From contig NC_072467.1 of assembly GCF_027596085.1 (NCBI RefSeq), positions 1,648,361 through 1,712,360 on the forward strand: DNA of 64,000 bases. Direction: 5' to 3'. The notes beneath the pieces were generated by a model, which saw only the letters and a program-made list of their open reading frames with translations, was not told the DNA's origin and made no database searches. This DNA is from Anoplopoma fimbria. Lineage: Eukaryota; Chordata; Actinopteri; Perciformes; Anoplopomatidae. The stretch's first letter is position 1; each line of letters begins with the position of its first letter. Below, piece by piece: positions 40,901 to 61,555 of this stretch. The position numbers were made by a program, and so were the translations under genes.

Positions 40901-43850
40901 TTGTGAATAATCTGTAATGTCTAATGAAATGAGCAATAAGAGGAACATTACTCATGGTGCTCTAACGTCACACGCATGCTCCGTAAAGTACAATGTTACA
41001 CAACTGTTATCGTTTAACTTTTCTTGTTCTCATCATACGTTCTGAAATTGTTACTGTTCTATTGCTTCGGCCCCCACGCTGACCTCCTCTGATGGATGTC
41101 TGGTCCTACAGGCCTGCGTTCTCCCCGGCTCGACGGAGGAGACATAATCTTGGGTGTCTCCTGGCCCATTCAGCTTCCCTATTTCACTGGTTCTTCCAGC
41201 CTCCTGGCTCTCTGGAGGGCCAGGCCTTTATGCTGCGGGAGCCCGTCCTATCACACACTGGGCTGCAGGAACAGCCCTTTTGTGATGGCTGTGATTAGTC
41301 TTTTGTGTTCCCAGGTAGAATTAAGATGAAATTCTACAGGCAGTCATTGTGTTCCTATCTTCAGGACACTCAAAGAAATATGTTGGGTTTTTGAAGGGGT
41401 GAAATGAAGCCCGCGGGGCCTTGGCAGACCTTGCTCTGTGGGGAAATACACAGTGGAAACACAATGGGAACAATCTTGTCCTTCAGTTTCCTTTTGTGCT
41501 CTGCTGAACCTTACTCAGTGCTGCCCATTTTACTGTAGCCTCTTTTTAACAGAGCAGTATTGTCTCACTCCAGTCTGCCTTTCCCCTTTTTGCGAGCTTC
41601 TGAGAAAGACCCAAAGGCTGATGAGATGACAGCCGCGACTTTGCCAGAGTCTGGGAGACCCTCAGGGTTTATTACCCGCATTCCTCCAAGTGTTGGGTAT
41701 GCAAATAAAGTTTGGGATGGCGGCTTTCAGATGTGATAATTATGGATTTATTTGTAAGCTGTCACTTCCCTTAATGCTCAGGGACATCAAAATAAGTTAA
41801 AATGCAAGCATCAGAGAGGATCACATTTGCTAGTGTACCAGAGATTCAAACAACATGTGATTCTCATGACACCAAAGGTCTGTCAATAACCACTCATTTA
41901 GACAGCCGTGTGCTTTGGAGACCTTCACCGCATGCTGTCCCGCTCAAAATGTCTGGTAGAAAATATTTACATTTTCTCATTCGGTTACATATTCGAACAT
42001 CAAGGCACTTTTATCAGCGGGTAACACACAAACAAAGACAGAGAGCAAATTTTTATTGCCACCTCATCCCCTGAAACAGACTGGAGCTGTGTACAACGGT
42101 TTCAATCAAACCTCTGATTAAAAGCAGAAGTAGCTTTTTAGATTCGAGCCAGTTGTCTCACTGTTGCAACAGTCCTCAATAAATAGGACTCAATAAATAA
42201 CGTTACCCTTTAACATCTGGTGATTACATCAGCACGTTTATTGACGGGAGGACATAAATGAACAAACAAGGAAAGGGATCAAAACTAAAAAAAAAAGAAA
42301 AAAGAAAAAGGGCCATTTGAGTCCTGCCAGATGTCTGAAAAAGACAACAAAGTGCCTCACAATGAATTGCACATCTATTGTCTTGCGTGAAGTGTTGCCT
42401 AATGGGGCGAGAGTAGGTGAGGTTTTCCAGCTGCTGTTTCAGCAGGAGTGGAACGGCAACGCAGAGCGCTGAGCGCAGTTCCTACCTGAGAAACAGCCTC
42501 GCTGGCAGGGCTTCCTCACATCACAGACTCTCTGATGGAGGAAAATGGCTGGGCCCGGAGAGTGCTATCTCCTTCCAGCTCAATTCTCAAACATTGGTCT
42601 GTCGGCCTCTAGAGCTCTCTGTCACTGTATAAGTGCACATTAAGGCCTGATAAAAACTATGGAATCCAGCCATCCGTCTTGATTTGCCGGTGTTAGTGAT
42701 TGGGGAGTATGAGCACTGAATACCTGCCACTCAGTGGAAGAATACTGCAACTGTAGGTGGTTGGCTTTAGACAAAGACTGACTACTATTTACAAATCAAT
42801 TAATGAATATTCAATTATTTTTAATGAATACTGCCTCATATATAAAAACCTGTGCAGGGAAGAATCTGATGGTAAACACCTGACCCCCTTTTCATCTGCA
42901 GAAGAGTTTCTTACTTCTCAGGCACACATATTAATACAAATATTTATTTATGTTTAAACGGGTACATGTTAGTAATTAATATCAGAACTAGTTAAAGATT
43001 ATTTCTGAAAATGTTATAATACTTGAGCTTTCTTCCTTTACGGTGATCACCAACTTCAGCTTACAGACATTTCATGTGTCGGTCAGTCTGTGACACTCAC
43101 TCTTACCTTGTTTGTCTTTGTCTTTAGGGGACAGGGAATACATTTTAGGTTTAAAATAAGCAGTACTAAAACGGCTCAGCCACTGCTAAAACAAGGCAAA
43201 TGCATCAACCATCACAGTGCGATCACAAGCAATACGCTGTCCTGTTGTTGCACACTGTGTAGGTGATGTATTTCCAACAGCAGCAGTTTATTGATCAGTC
43301 TGATGTGTGGGTTTGGTAACAACACTTACCTTTAAAATGTAGTGGTGATGAGATGGAGACGGGAAGGACACAGCACCGAAAAGAGAAACAGACAATTTAT
43401 ATATTTATATAGCTTGTCTGGACACATAAACAGTTGTGACAGCTTATATTAAAAAGATAATTTTCAAATGATGCCTGGGAAAATGATACTGTGAGTGGCA
43501 TTAAAATTGCAGTTTAACAGCACAGTTCACAATCATGCGGAATCTAATGGAGGACAAGCAGTTTGCCTTGTAGACAAAGACCTTAAAACGCGTCTGTATT
43601 AGCCCTCTGCTGGTTACCATCAGGAATTCAGATGATAAACGATGCACAGAATTCCTCCTCCTATTACAACACGGACTGTTCATTTCAAACTAAATGAAAT
43701 GTACTGATAAGAATTGGCGCAATGACAAACCGAGGTTAAATACTGTACCCTACTGGCAAATACGTGTGTTATACAGATAAATAGATCTAGTTCCCAGAGT
43801 CTCTCTCTCTGTAGGTCTGCTGGTCTCTCTGCTGCTCCAGCTCTCTCTCT

Positions 43851-43975
<125 letters not shown>

Positions 43976-44821
43976 GACAAACACTGATAGATAGAACTCA
44001 CACACATGATGCACACACGCTGAGACCGTGGCTCTCTAGGGGCTGTTTCACAGTGGTGCTGGGCTGCCTCAGAGCACATTCTATCACAAGCGCCAGATAG
44101 CATCTGATGACTTGTGCGATGTAATTGAAGTGTAGATTACTATCTCTCATGTGCTTGCCAGATCAAAATAATAAAAATGCAGGGAGGGAGAGATAGAGAG
44201 TGGAACGTGAGCGGGCTACTCCGCTGTGGCAGAGTTGCGCACGCCTCTCCACTGCTGGAGTCGGAGAGAAAACGCACCGTACTTCTCAGGAGGACGATAT
44301 GCCACTTAGAAAATTGAATCCCCCCTCTCCCAAAAACCTCCCTCCTAAACTGCGCTCTGGATGAGTGTATGACAGGCCAGGACTTGTTCCTCTCATACAG
44401 AGTGAGGCGGAAGCCGCGGTGTTGAGAGATGGAGAAGTGTTGGAGGGACACGGGCATCACTGAGAGCTGACTGACAGCTGTGACAGCGCTGAGATGTCAG
44501 ACGTGGGCTTTACAGGAGTCGACCCCTGGACGAGCAGTTCAAGGACACCAAAAAAAACAAAAAAGCTTGGCAACTTCCAGACACATGAGTGCTCACAGAC
44601 TGAATCTGCAGACTGGTCATCTTTATAGTTTGGGGTCATGTAGAGGAAACAAACGTATATATTAAGAGGGTAAATACTTGTATATACAAATAGCTGCTTT
44701 TGTAATGAGCTTTGGTGCACGACCGAAGAAGAATCTAACATCTCAACTCAGCTGAAATACAGAAGGGATCAATGAGAGGAAATCTGAGGGTAGAGACGGA
44801 GAAGGGGGAAAGAGATGAGAG

Positions 44822-44824
<3 letters not shown>

Positions 44825-44862
<38 letters not shown>
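44825..44862. repeat. (GA)19 microsatellite
   Basis: About 38 bp of pure GA inside a longer purine-rich stretch (44785-44920). Confidence 0.95.
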
Positions 44863-44866
<4 letters not shown>

Positions 44867-45598
44867 AAAAAAAAGAGTGCGAGAGGAAGCGAGAGAAACG
44901 GAGACGGAAAAGAGCGGGTGCGCACAAAATGAGAAAATGATCAGGTTCACATGAAGCGGGGCCACCAAATTTGTCGTTGTGCGGAAGAACCCCTCATTAC
45001 TGCACCTCATGGGCACTCGGCGTGGCCTTTGAAGTGCTTTGAGGTACATCATCCCATGAAACGAGCATAGTTAATCCACTTGTTAATCAAGTGTGCTCAT
45101 GAGCTTATGTCTGAAGTGGCTCTTTCTCCTCGGAAGACTCAGAGCGTTCAAAGGAAATTGCGGCGGGGTGAAAAGACGAGGTATCGGGAAATTTCAGACA
45201 AAATCCGAGCGCGGCTGTGTGAAAACATACACAATATGCCACATGTGTCGCACGATTTTACTCTGCAACAACCACCGACTTCTAAGTGGCTTTCCTAAAA
45301 CCAAATCATAATCTTAAATTGCCCTCAACTCTGCTAAATATAAACATGCATCCAATTTTCTTATTGTCTATCTAAGATAAGCCTCTCTCGTTGGTTAAAA
45401 CAAACAAGCGTTTCTTTACTTAGGTTCTTGTGTGCAAAATGAAATGTTAAAAAGACGATTGTGAAGGGTGGAGCCTGTCTTCTCATGCTTGTCTTCCTCT
45501 TTCCCTCCCCATCCATTCCTGATGAATGGCTTGTCTCCCTTTCTCTCCACAGCAAACAGGAAACAGACAGAAGTAAGAGAGGGATGCCTCTCTCCCCC

Positions 45599-45622
45599 TC
45601 TCTCTCTCTCTCTCTCTCTCTC
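45599..45622. repeat. (TC)12 microsatellite
   Basis: Pure TC of about 24 bp, followed by CCCCTCCCC. Confidence 0.95.
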
Positions 45623-46808
45623 CCCTCCCCAAAAGCCTGTGGGTCGCTCTGAGGCACAGCCACGGAGGCCTAGCGCTGCCTCCCCCCGCTGCGCCAACAA
45701 GTCTCCTTTTCACTTCAATTAATGAGCCATAAATAAACCAATGAAGGTGTCAACAAAGAGCACCATTTATCATGGCTTTCACCAACTCTACTTCACGTGA
45801 CGAGCAAAGCTCATTCCCAGCCTACAGCTCGCCCAAACAAAGACAATGCAAAAAAAGAGAGAGATTTATTCCTGGACGAAACACTCCAACCTAGAATTCA
45901 TCTTGCACAGGGACTCTCACAGGTGCAGTGATTTGACAAATATACCGGGAACAGTGGGGCCCGTGCCTTTGTTAGATTTCCACAGTCAGACTAGCAATAA
46001 ATTTGGTTAAGAGTGGGGGACAACACTCTCACAAAGCTCCCGAGAGGCTGCCAGGGAGCCCATGTTAAAGACACTTCTTTCTGTCTCAGTCTACTTCGGG
46101 GCTGTGGATCACAAAAAGGCAGCCCGGGTCTCTTAGAAAGAAAAAAAAAAAAAAAGTGAATACCAATGAATGAGAAAATCTGTTGAAAATACCGGCCTGG
46201 TCTGAGCAGGAGGAAGAATTGCTTTATCAGGGTGTCCCATAAATGTCACTTTGAGTCAACAATGAGGGGGAAAAAAACTACACAGCACTGAATCATAGAC
46301 CCTCCTCTGAACTGCACGGCTCCTAGAATCATGCAGCAAGCCGAGGTGCAGTGCTATAGTGAAGTGCTTCGGAGAAAAGACGAAAACTCCCTGAATAATA
46401 TATGACAGCTTGGGTTTTGAATCCGACATTAAAAGTGATGACGTGAGTACAAACTCAGCTCCGCTTCATCTCGGAACCACAAATCAAAACCTAAGGCATA
46501 AAAGTAAACGTAAATAGTCCATCTTCACGGCGCGAGCATTCGCAGCGTAAAATAAAATAATAATAACAACAAGCAGGAGCTTTCGAATACATCTGAACGC
46601 AAGCATTTTCTGCCTTGCAGCTAAGCCGGAACTAGTGTCTATATGATCCTGCTAAACCAATTAATGGTTCCTGTTAACCCACTCATCTTTGGGGAGGATT
46701 GTCTTTCTAAATAATACAGCGAGATGTCCCCTATCCACCGCGCAGCCCACACACACGCTCTCACAAAGACTAGCAGATTGTCACTTGAATCTGGGGCTCT
46801 CTCGCACC

Positions 46809-54950
<8,142 letters not shown>

Positions 54951-55008
54951 GATTATTGTAAGTCGCTTTGGATAAAAGCGTCTGCTAAATGACTGTAATG
55001 TAATGTAT
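54951..55008 (+). mobile_element. L2-like LINE/SINE 3' tail
   Basis: The segment carries the sequence TAAGTCGCTTTGGATAAAAG followed by CGTCTGCTAAATGACTG and a tail of repeated TGTAA. I recognise this as the 3' end shared by L2/CR1-clade LINEs and their dependent SINEs in fish. Only the tail is recognisable, about 58 bp. No 5' body is seen, consistent with 5' truncation during retrotransposition. A second copy in opposite orientation lies at 58255-58330. Confidence 0.75.
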
Positions 55009-58000
55009 GGCCTTAGTGCCTGCCCTGCCTTAAAGGCTGTTTGGTGTTATAGTCTCTCTTTCATTGGTCAATACGTGGAGTAACCCACAGAATGCTAAAA
55101 TCACATACTGTACATAGAAACTACAAACAAGTCCCGTGCTTCTCTGGTTTACTGCCTGCGAGGCCGTTGAAAGAAAGGTGAAATTCAGAACTATTTTGAG
55201 TGCCCTCCCACACAGATCTGCACAACCAGTCTGAAACAAATATGGAAGCCCATTGAAGAACACAAATGTAGGGGGCTATATTAAGACAGAGAGGGGTAAG
55301 GATAGCACTTATAATAATACTTTTAATTAAAAAAAAACCCAATGATTTCAGTTTCAGTGCATCTTTGTATGTTTTGGCTTTGTTTACTTATTATTGTCAT
55401 TATGTTGCTCCGCATGGTATTTGTACTCTTCTTTTGTGTACTCTGTATACTCACACACATTGCGTGTGTTTCTGTCCTTAAAAGAGGAATCCCTCCTTTG
55501 TTGCTCATCCAAAGGTTTTCCCACCAATTCATTTTTTAATAAATGTATTTAATTTGAAGTGAATTAAATTTAATTTGTGGTCCTTAAAACATAAAAAAAC
55601 AGATACACATCTTTTCAGATCTGTTCAGTGTCCCTGCTTCATTGAATAAACAAAATATGATGTTAAAAGTTTTCTACAGAAATAGAAACTGGGATTTTTC
55701 TTTCTATTCTCGAGTGAAATATTGCTTTTGAATTTTTTACTCGTCATTTAATGTCCCCCTTGGGTGGAGCCAAAAATCTAAATGACAAACTAAACCTGAG
55801 AAAATAATACTAAAACTATCTTTATAGCTGGAAACCACTAAAGGTATGTGAGATTTTTTTATTATTATTTCTTAGCACTAATGGAAATAAAAACATCACC
55901 TTGATATAAACTGATGTTAACAAGCAGCACTTTACTGACTTTTTTCTGGTGGTGTCGGAAGTGTTTAAAGAGGAGGTCTGTGAGCTACATGCCTAAGTTG
56001 ACATTAGCATTCAGTGCGCTAGTAATGCAAAGTGTTTCATATTATGGCAGAGGTGGAAATGGCACCTGCTGGGCAAACACGCCATATATTGTAATGTAGC
56101 TTAGCAGCACTCGCCCAGCTCCTTGCACTACAAAGCAGTCCATCAAAGTGAGATCTGAGAGGGAGAGAGAAGAAGATCATAACTCTTTTCACACCTTGTC
56201 AGACTGACTCGCCTCTGCCAAATCCAGACCGGTCAGTGGTTTTCCTCTTCACAAGATGCTGTGCTGCGCCCCAAAAATAAACTACAGACAGTTGGATAGT
56301 TATAATCAGAGCAATTCTTACTACAAGAAACAGGGGAGGTGTGTGTGAGTGGAGTAGGAGAGGGGGAGTCGATTTATACCTCAACCAAAATGCAGCAATA
56401 ATGAGATAATAGTAATGAAGATAATTTCAGGTGAGCATGCAAATTTGCACCTCAGTTATATTTAACAAGAATGGAAGGCACAAAAAATGTGTTTTGATTT
56501 TATTCTGCTCATGCATTCATGTTTTAGTGAATTAATTTTACAAAGCAGAATAATAATCTACCCAGTAAACTTAGATGACCTTTACGCACATCAGTGTAAA
56601 CCTACACCAACATTTGGATTTTCAATGGGCTTGAAAAGGGATTGCAATAAGGCCAAAGGAGGCTAATTTCCATATTAATGGCCTGTTTGATGAGGCTCAT
56701 TTGAATGATAAAAATGTTGAGGAAAACCCTCTCATTTCCTCTTAATTAACAAAAGGGGGGTGGGGGGGTGCTGAGGGTATTCTGAATCTTAATGCTTTCA
56801 TTTGCAGTGTAGTGTTGTTGTACTGGACTGCACTATATTGAAGGTATTTCTGTTATTTTGTCAACTGCTGTAGATTAATATTTTCTCAGCTACTGCCATC
56901 ATAATTTTGTCATCCATAAAGGGTAGAATTGCTTTTTATTAGTTAAAAAATGAAACCGTATCACTTGGGAAAACTTGCGTACAATGTTAAATATCCTCCA
57001 CAACAGGCAGATTACAAGCCTCACTGAGAGCTCCTGCTGTGCAGGGGCCTCATAAATGTCGCAGGAAAAGCTTTGCCACATGCCAAAGGCACTCGTCTCC
57101 ATTAACACTGCGCAGGGGAGACTTACTTAGACTGACAGGCGGCAACAATACTGAAAACTCTCCCAACTGTGAGAAGAGAGACACAAAATGAAGAGAAGTG
57201 AGAAAAATGAGTTTGGAACTTTCATTGTCCTACGCCTCGCCTCCGCACAGATGCGCAGCTGAGCCAGTGCAGCTGGCCGACTGACAAATGGGAAAAAATA
57301 GTCCAATTTGAGCTGGTCGTTAGCAGTCGGAGCGCAGCATTCCAGATAAATGAGCGGCTGCCTCGGGTATGGCAGGAGATCTTCCTGAAGCATTCCTGGG
57401 AGACCGGTCCGTACCTCTGCAACCCCTTAGCCATGCCTTCGATCCGACAGGCCCCGACACCACAGCAGAGGTGACCTTGCTGTGCCGCTCCTGCCGGGCT
57501 TCTTATTTTTAAACTCCCCCCTCACAGCCCCCTCTTCTCCCTTGGCCTGCACTCCTCTTTTTTTTTTTCTAATCCCCATTTAAAGAGACAGTGGGATGTT
57601 TTTTACATCATTAACTTCCCCGTCCCACTAGTTTTTTTGTCCACAGACAGAGGCAACGAGTCGAGAGAGAGAGGGGTGGTGGCGTTCCATCTGAGCTGCA
57701 TCCTCTGTGAAGGATGGATGGAGAGCCAACTCCATTAAAAGTGTCTACGAGGGGTTGAGCTGAGTCAAACACTTACTACGGATGTTTGGACTCTGACTCT
57801 CTCCTTGTTGTCGATTTGTAAGTCCGCCTCTCTCGCTGTGTGCGTTTGTGTGTGTGCCTTGAGTGTGTTTGTGTATGTTGCAGTGTGCCAGCGTATGCCA
57901 GCGTATGCCACTGTGCCTAAGTATATATGTTTCAGCGCCAGCTGCCAGAGCGAGGCCACTTTCTTCTGCACACCCACTGTGGCCTGTGGGACCGTAATCT

Positions 58001-58254
58001 TTGTCAATGCCATGCTGGTTAAGTTTCGCAAGAACCCTGAACCGAGTGGGCCGAACAAACACAGACATGGTTGATTCCGCCTGTTTTTCACTCTATTTTC
58101 AGGACATAGCTTGTAAAACCCTGATCCAAAGGCAGTATTTAGACATTACCAGATTAGAAATGAACAAGCTGTCTGCAGAAGCAACCGCATTCAGTGAAAC
58201 AATGAGATCTTTGGCATAACAAAGTAAACTGTCAAAGAAATTTGCCTTTTCACT
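55009..58254. other. Unique non-coding sequence
   Basis: No supportable gene. The block 56420-56760 is high-complexity and AT-rich with a perfect palindrome TGCAAATTTGCA at 56438-56449. The block 57220-57500 is CpG-richer. The decamer TGCCAGCGTA is in imperfect tandem near 57887-57911, within a TG-rich patch. A plus-strand frame at about 57210-57470 is open for about 86 codons but has no start, splice or domain support. Confidence 0.55.
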
Positions 58255-58330
58255 TACTACATTACATTACAGTACAGTACAGTCATTTAGCAGACGCTTT
58301 TATCCAAAGCGACTTACAATCAGTAGTATA
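58255..58330 (-). mobile_element. L2-like LINE/SINE 3' tail, reverse orientation
   Basis: The reverse complement of this segment has the same AAGTCGCTTTGGATAAAAGC and GTCTGCTAAATGACTGTA core as the copy at 54951-55008. Its tail has diverged to CTGTACTGTACTGTAATG. It is about 3.3 kb away in inverted orientation. Only the 3' end is present. Confidence 0.75.
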
Positions 58331-59300
58331 TTACATATCAACTTACTAGTACTTGATACTCAAAATATGTTTACATCAGAAGACAATTTATGTGCGGATA
58401 CTGTAATTTGCCACTTATATTGTCTACATCCGTACATTAGATATTCTTAAAACGAACCTCTCCATCTCTGTGGACACTGGAACAAACCATTGTGTGCCTC
58501 TCAAAAGCCTCTTCACACTTCACACGACCACTTCAAATGACAGCTACTTCATTGAATAAATCATGACTATTGATTAACATGCACATAACAGTCTGCACAG
58601 GCACATTGAGGTTTGTTTCTTGAGTGCCAAGCTCATTTAACATGGGCTCTTTCATGTGAGTAATTGTGCCTGCTTCCAGCCATCTCCAACCCCCCCTGTC
58701 GTATAAAATATAAAATCCCACAGCTAGTTCTCCGAAAGAAATTAGTGAATTGTGATGAGGCAAATTGAATCAATTATTGCCTAAAGGTCAGGACGTATTA
58801 AAAACATTTTCCCCCTGTTGCCATCAATTATCTGTTCTGATGTACACAATCTCATTTTGTGCACTAAAACATAGTGTGACACACCTTGTGATTGTAATTG
58901 TCTATTAGTATTCATTGTTCTTTGAGTTCCTCAAAGCATCGATGCCTGACGTGACTATGATTGCACAAGTGCTATGGTGAGAATTTCTACCAAATATTGT
59001 ATATATATTCTCATTACGTCATACCTTTTAACAGAGACATATTGTGAATCATCTTTGCAAAATCTTTATTTTTGAGAAACATAAGGAAAGCAATGTTCTT
59101 ATCTATTTATCGAAAATAAATTTATTGTAAAAAGATTTTTACAGAGTGCAGAGTATATGTGGAAACAGAAATAATCCTGCAACACCTCTACACCTTGGTA
59201 TAAGTGCACAAGATAAATATGCTTTAAACACAAATACTGTATTCTGCATATAATTTAATGTCTATCTGAAAGAGATAGAAGAAGGAAGAAAGGACAAATA
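58331..59300. other. Unique AT-rich non-coding sequence
   Basis: No gene, RNA or element end recognised. Confidence 0.6.
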
Positions 59301-59360
59301 AGAGAGGAGAGGAGAGGAGAGGAGGAGAGGAGAGGAGAGGAGAGGAGAGGAGAGGAGAGG
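59301..59360. repeat. (GGAGA)n pentanucleotide repeat
   Basis: About 60 bp of GGAGA units with one GGA-short unit at about 59321-59325. The plus strand is all purine. Confidence 0.95.
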
Positions 59361-60672
59361 ATGAGTTCAAAATGTCACATATTGGAGAAGAGATCCCAGA
59401 GACAAGGTGCGCTCTGGGACTTGTTCAAACACCTCAATGCTACGGTGAGTATGTAGATCCCGTCAGCCATCCAGGTATCCCTGGTCATAACAGCCAACCC
59501 CTCACCAAACCAACCAATGAGCCACCAGTCTGTCGGACAGCCACGCTCATTATAAATGAGGATGTACATTTATGGGGGAAATAAGAGAGAGCCTGGCAGG
59601 AACCCCAGGACATTCCTCCCACTCTGTCCATCCCTCTGTCTCTCCTTTCCCCCCTTGTGGAAAGCTGAAGACCAGTAGAGGAGGGTGAAAGCATCTGGAT
59701 CATGACCTTTCCTCAGGCGTGCTGAGACAAATTAAAGCCAGACATGTGATGAGAGGAGACTGAGGAGACCTTCCAAGCTGCTCCAAGAGCAGCCTCAATG
59801 CTTCCACACTTTCAAGTCACTGCACATAGAACAGGTTACATTGTCTATTTTAATACCAAGCTGGGGGGGCTGCATTGCATCTCACTATTTTCAACAGATT
59901 ATGTGGATTACTGAGGGAGATCAGAACTAAATTATTTATTTCATGATTATATAAATAAATAAAAAAGCAGCGTCTTAACTCTTTGAATTTACAATGTCGG
60001 GTACACAAGAAGCAAACACTTGACTCTAAGAAACTGCATCCTTTCTGCTAGCTTTCAATGACACAGCAAAAGCCTTAGACTCTAAGGCAGAATCCAACCA
60101 CACAACAAACTACCTCAGCCATGGAACTAATTGTTTCCATTTCAAAGCCGATTAGCAGCCTCGGGGAAACTCTGACAGTTGGACACCACAGAACTAAACA
60201 TCCAGGAAGAAGAGATGTGGCTGAGGCTCATGCTGATCACCCAGCACATCTGCTTCTCTGCACTCACTTAGCATCATGGTCCAGTCAAGACCAACAGAAG
60301 CTACGCATTACAGACGGGATAGACTAAATAATGCCCTCTCCCTGAGGTCTAAATGGAAAAAGACAAGTGGAAAGTCCTTTTTTCGTACCATCTTAATTGC
60401 TGAGGAAAACCAAGAGACAGAGATGGTGTTGCTTAATACATCAGAAAACAAGTGCTGAGATTGGCTTGACGTAGACGTAATTAACCGCGGATACAGGGGC
60501 GGCTAGAGGACCTCCTATGCACAGTAACGGAGCTTGCAGATTTTGATTTACGGTGCAATTCTTTTGTGAAATATAAGTGAAGTAATTTAGCTCATCGCAA
60601 AATGGATTAGACTGATGAAACATCCAGGGAAAGGTTTTGGAACTGCGTTAATGTTATTATGATGGAGTTCAA
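59361..60672. other. Unique non-coding sequence
   Basis: Several frames of 60-72 codons on both strands, none with domain or splice support. No element end until the TTAA at 60673. Confidence 0.6.
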
Positions 60673-60915
60673 TTAAAGGGAGAGTTTGTGCCAAGATATG
60701 CTCACAACAAGATCTATGGACTCATTGTTTCCCACAGGAGTTTGCGAGACTATGGGAGTGGGACCTCTGGGGGTCTGGGTTCATGCTCCCCCGGAAGAAA
60801 ATGTTGTACAATTTGAAGTTATATGCAACAAACTGGTGCACCTTGAGAGCAAATAGAGGCTAGATCTGTCAAGAGCTTTATGCTCTTGTAAACTATGTTG
60901 TGCCCTTATTCTGGC

Positions 60916-61140
60916 AGTGGTGGAATGCATTTACACACCTCAAGTCTTATACTTGAGGTGTGTACAATTTGAGGTACTCTTACTTTTCTTGAGTATTTCC
61001 ATTTTATGTAAGTTTACAATCCCCTACATATAAGAGGAAAATAATATAAGTTACAAGCTACTTTGCAAGATCCAAATTCTTAATACAAAATTATAATTTA
61101 TATAAAGTATTAGCAGTTAAAATTAGCTCCACCTTCACCA
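60916..61140 (+). mobile_element. CAGTGGTGG-family non-autonomous element, partial
   Basis: The copy starts with CAGTGGTGGAATGCATTTA and continues with TTTGAGGTACT, TTGAGTATTTCCATTTTATG and, near its right end, AGTTAAAATTAGCTCCACCT. I recognise this order as that of a very common percomorph repeat. The far half of the family is missing or too diverged, and no target duplication was found. It carries a 14-bp perfect hairpin at 60932-60964. It lies inside the TTAA-flanked element, so it probably inserted later. Confidence 0.65.
60932..60964. repeat. 14-bp inverted repeat, 5-nt loop
   Basis: TACACACCTCAAGT (60932-60945), loop CTTAT, ACTTGAGGTGTGTA (60951-60964). The arms are perfect complements. 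It lies near the start of the CAGTGGTGG-family copy, at a spot where the family is already partly palindromic. Confidence 0.9.
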
Positions 61141-61555
61141 GATGGAACTTTTATTTTCCCTGCCGAACTAGAGCCAGTCGCTGCGCACAAGCCAAGCCAA
61201 GCCAGCCCACTAGTTGAGTATGATAAATAGTAGGATCATCATGAAACTGTGGCAGTACAAAATAAACTTTGGCGGGCCGCCACAGTTTATGTAATTAATG
61301 GCAAACACTGGTGGATTATCTTGAGTAACAGGGTCACAGTTTCTGGAAAGAGACATAAGTATATTTTTGCCATTTTGAGCGCCACAAACCGAGTGCCATT
61401 ATAGTCCCATTATAGTTGAGAGAAGTCAGACATCTCTACGGCCGATATCTCCCAAACGGGGCAACTCAAATCAAAACAGTCTAGATTGATAAATAGGAGC
61501 ACAGGTAAGAGGTAAATATATGTATTTCTTATTTGGGGGTGAACTCTCCCTTTAA

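Larger units (their letters stand above)
60673..61555. mobile_element. TTAA-flanked DNA transposon with nested insertion
   Basis: The left end TTAAAGGGAGAGTT (60673-60686) is the exact reverse complement of the right end (61542-61555), a 14-bp match including the TTAA. TTAA is the target duplication of piggyBac and Kolobok elements. Ends of the type TTAAAGGG...GTTCAC are widespread in fish genomes. The 883-bp span contains a CAGTGGTGG-family copy at about 60916-61140. The left arm also has a GGGGGTCTGG/CATGCTCCCCCGG segment that recalls another fish repeat. The right arm (about 61330-61555) resembles a known repeat end with ATCTCTACGGCCGATATCTC. No transposase frame remains. The superfamily is undecided. 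Confidence 0.7.

Noticed and set aside
57207..57470. Plus-strand frame open for about 86 codons in a CpG-richer block
   Set aside because: No start, convincing splice pair or recognisable domain. Frames of this length are common by chance.
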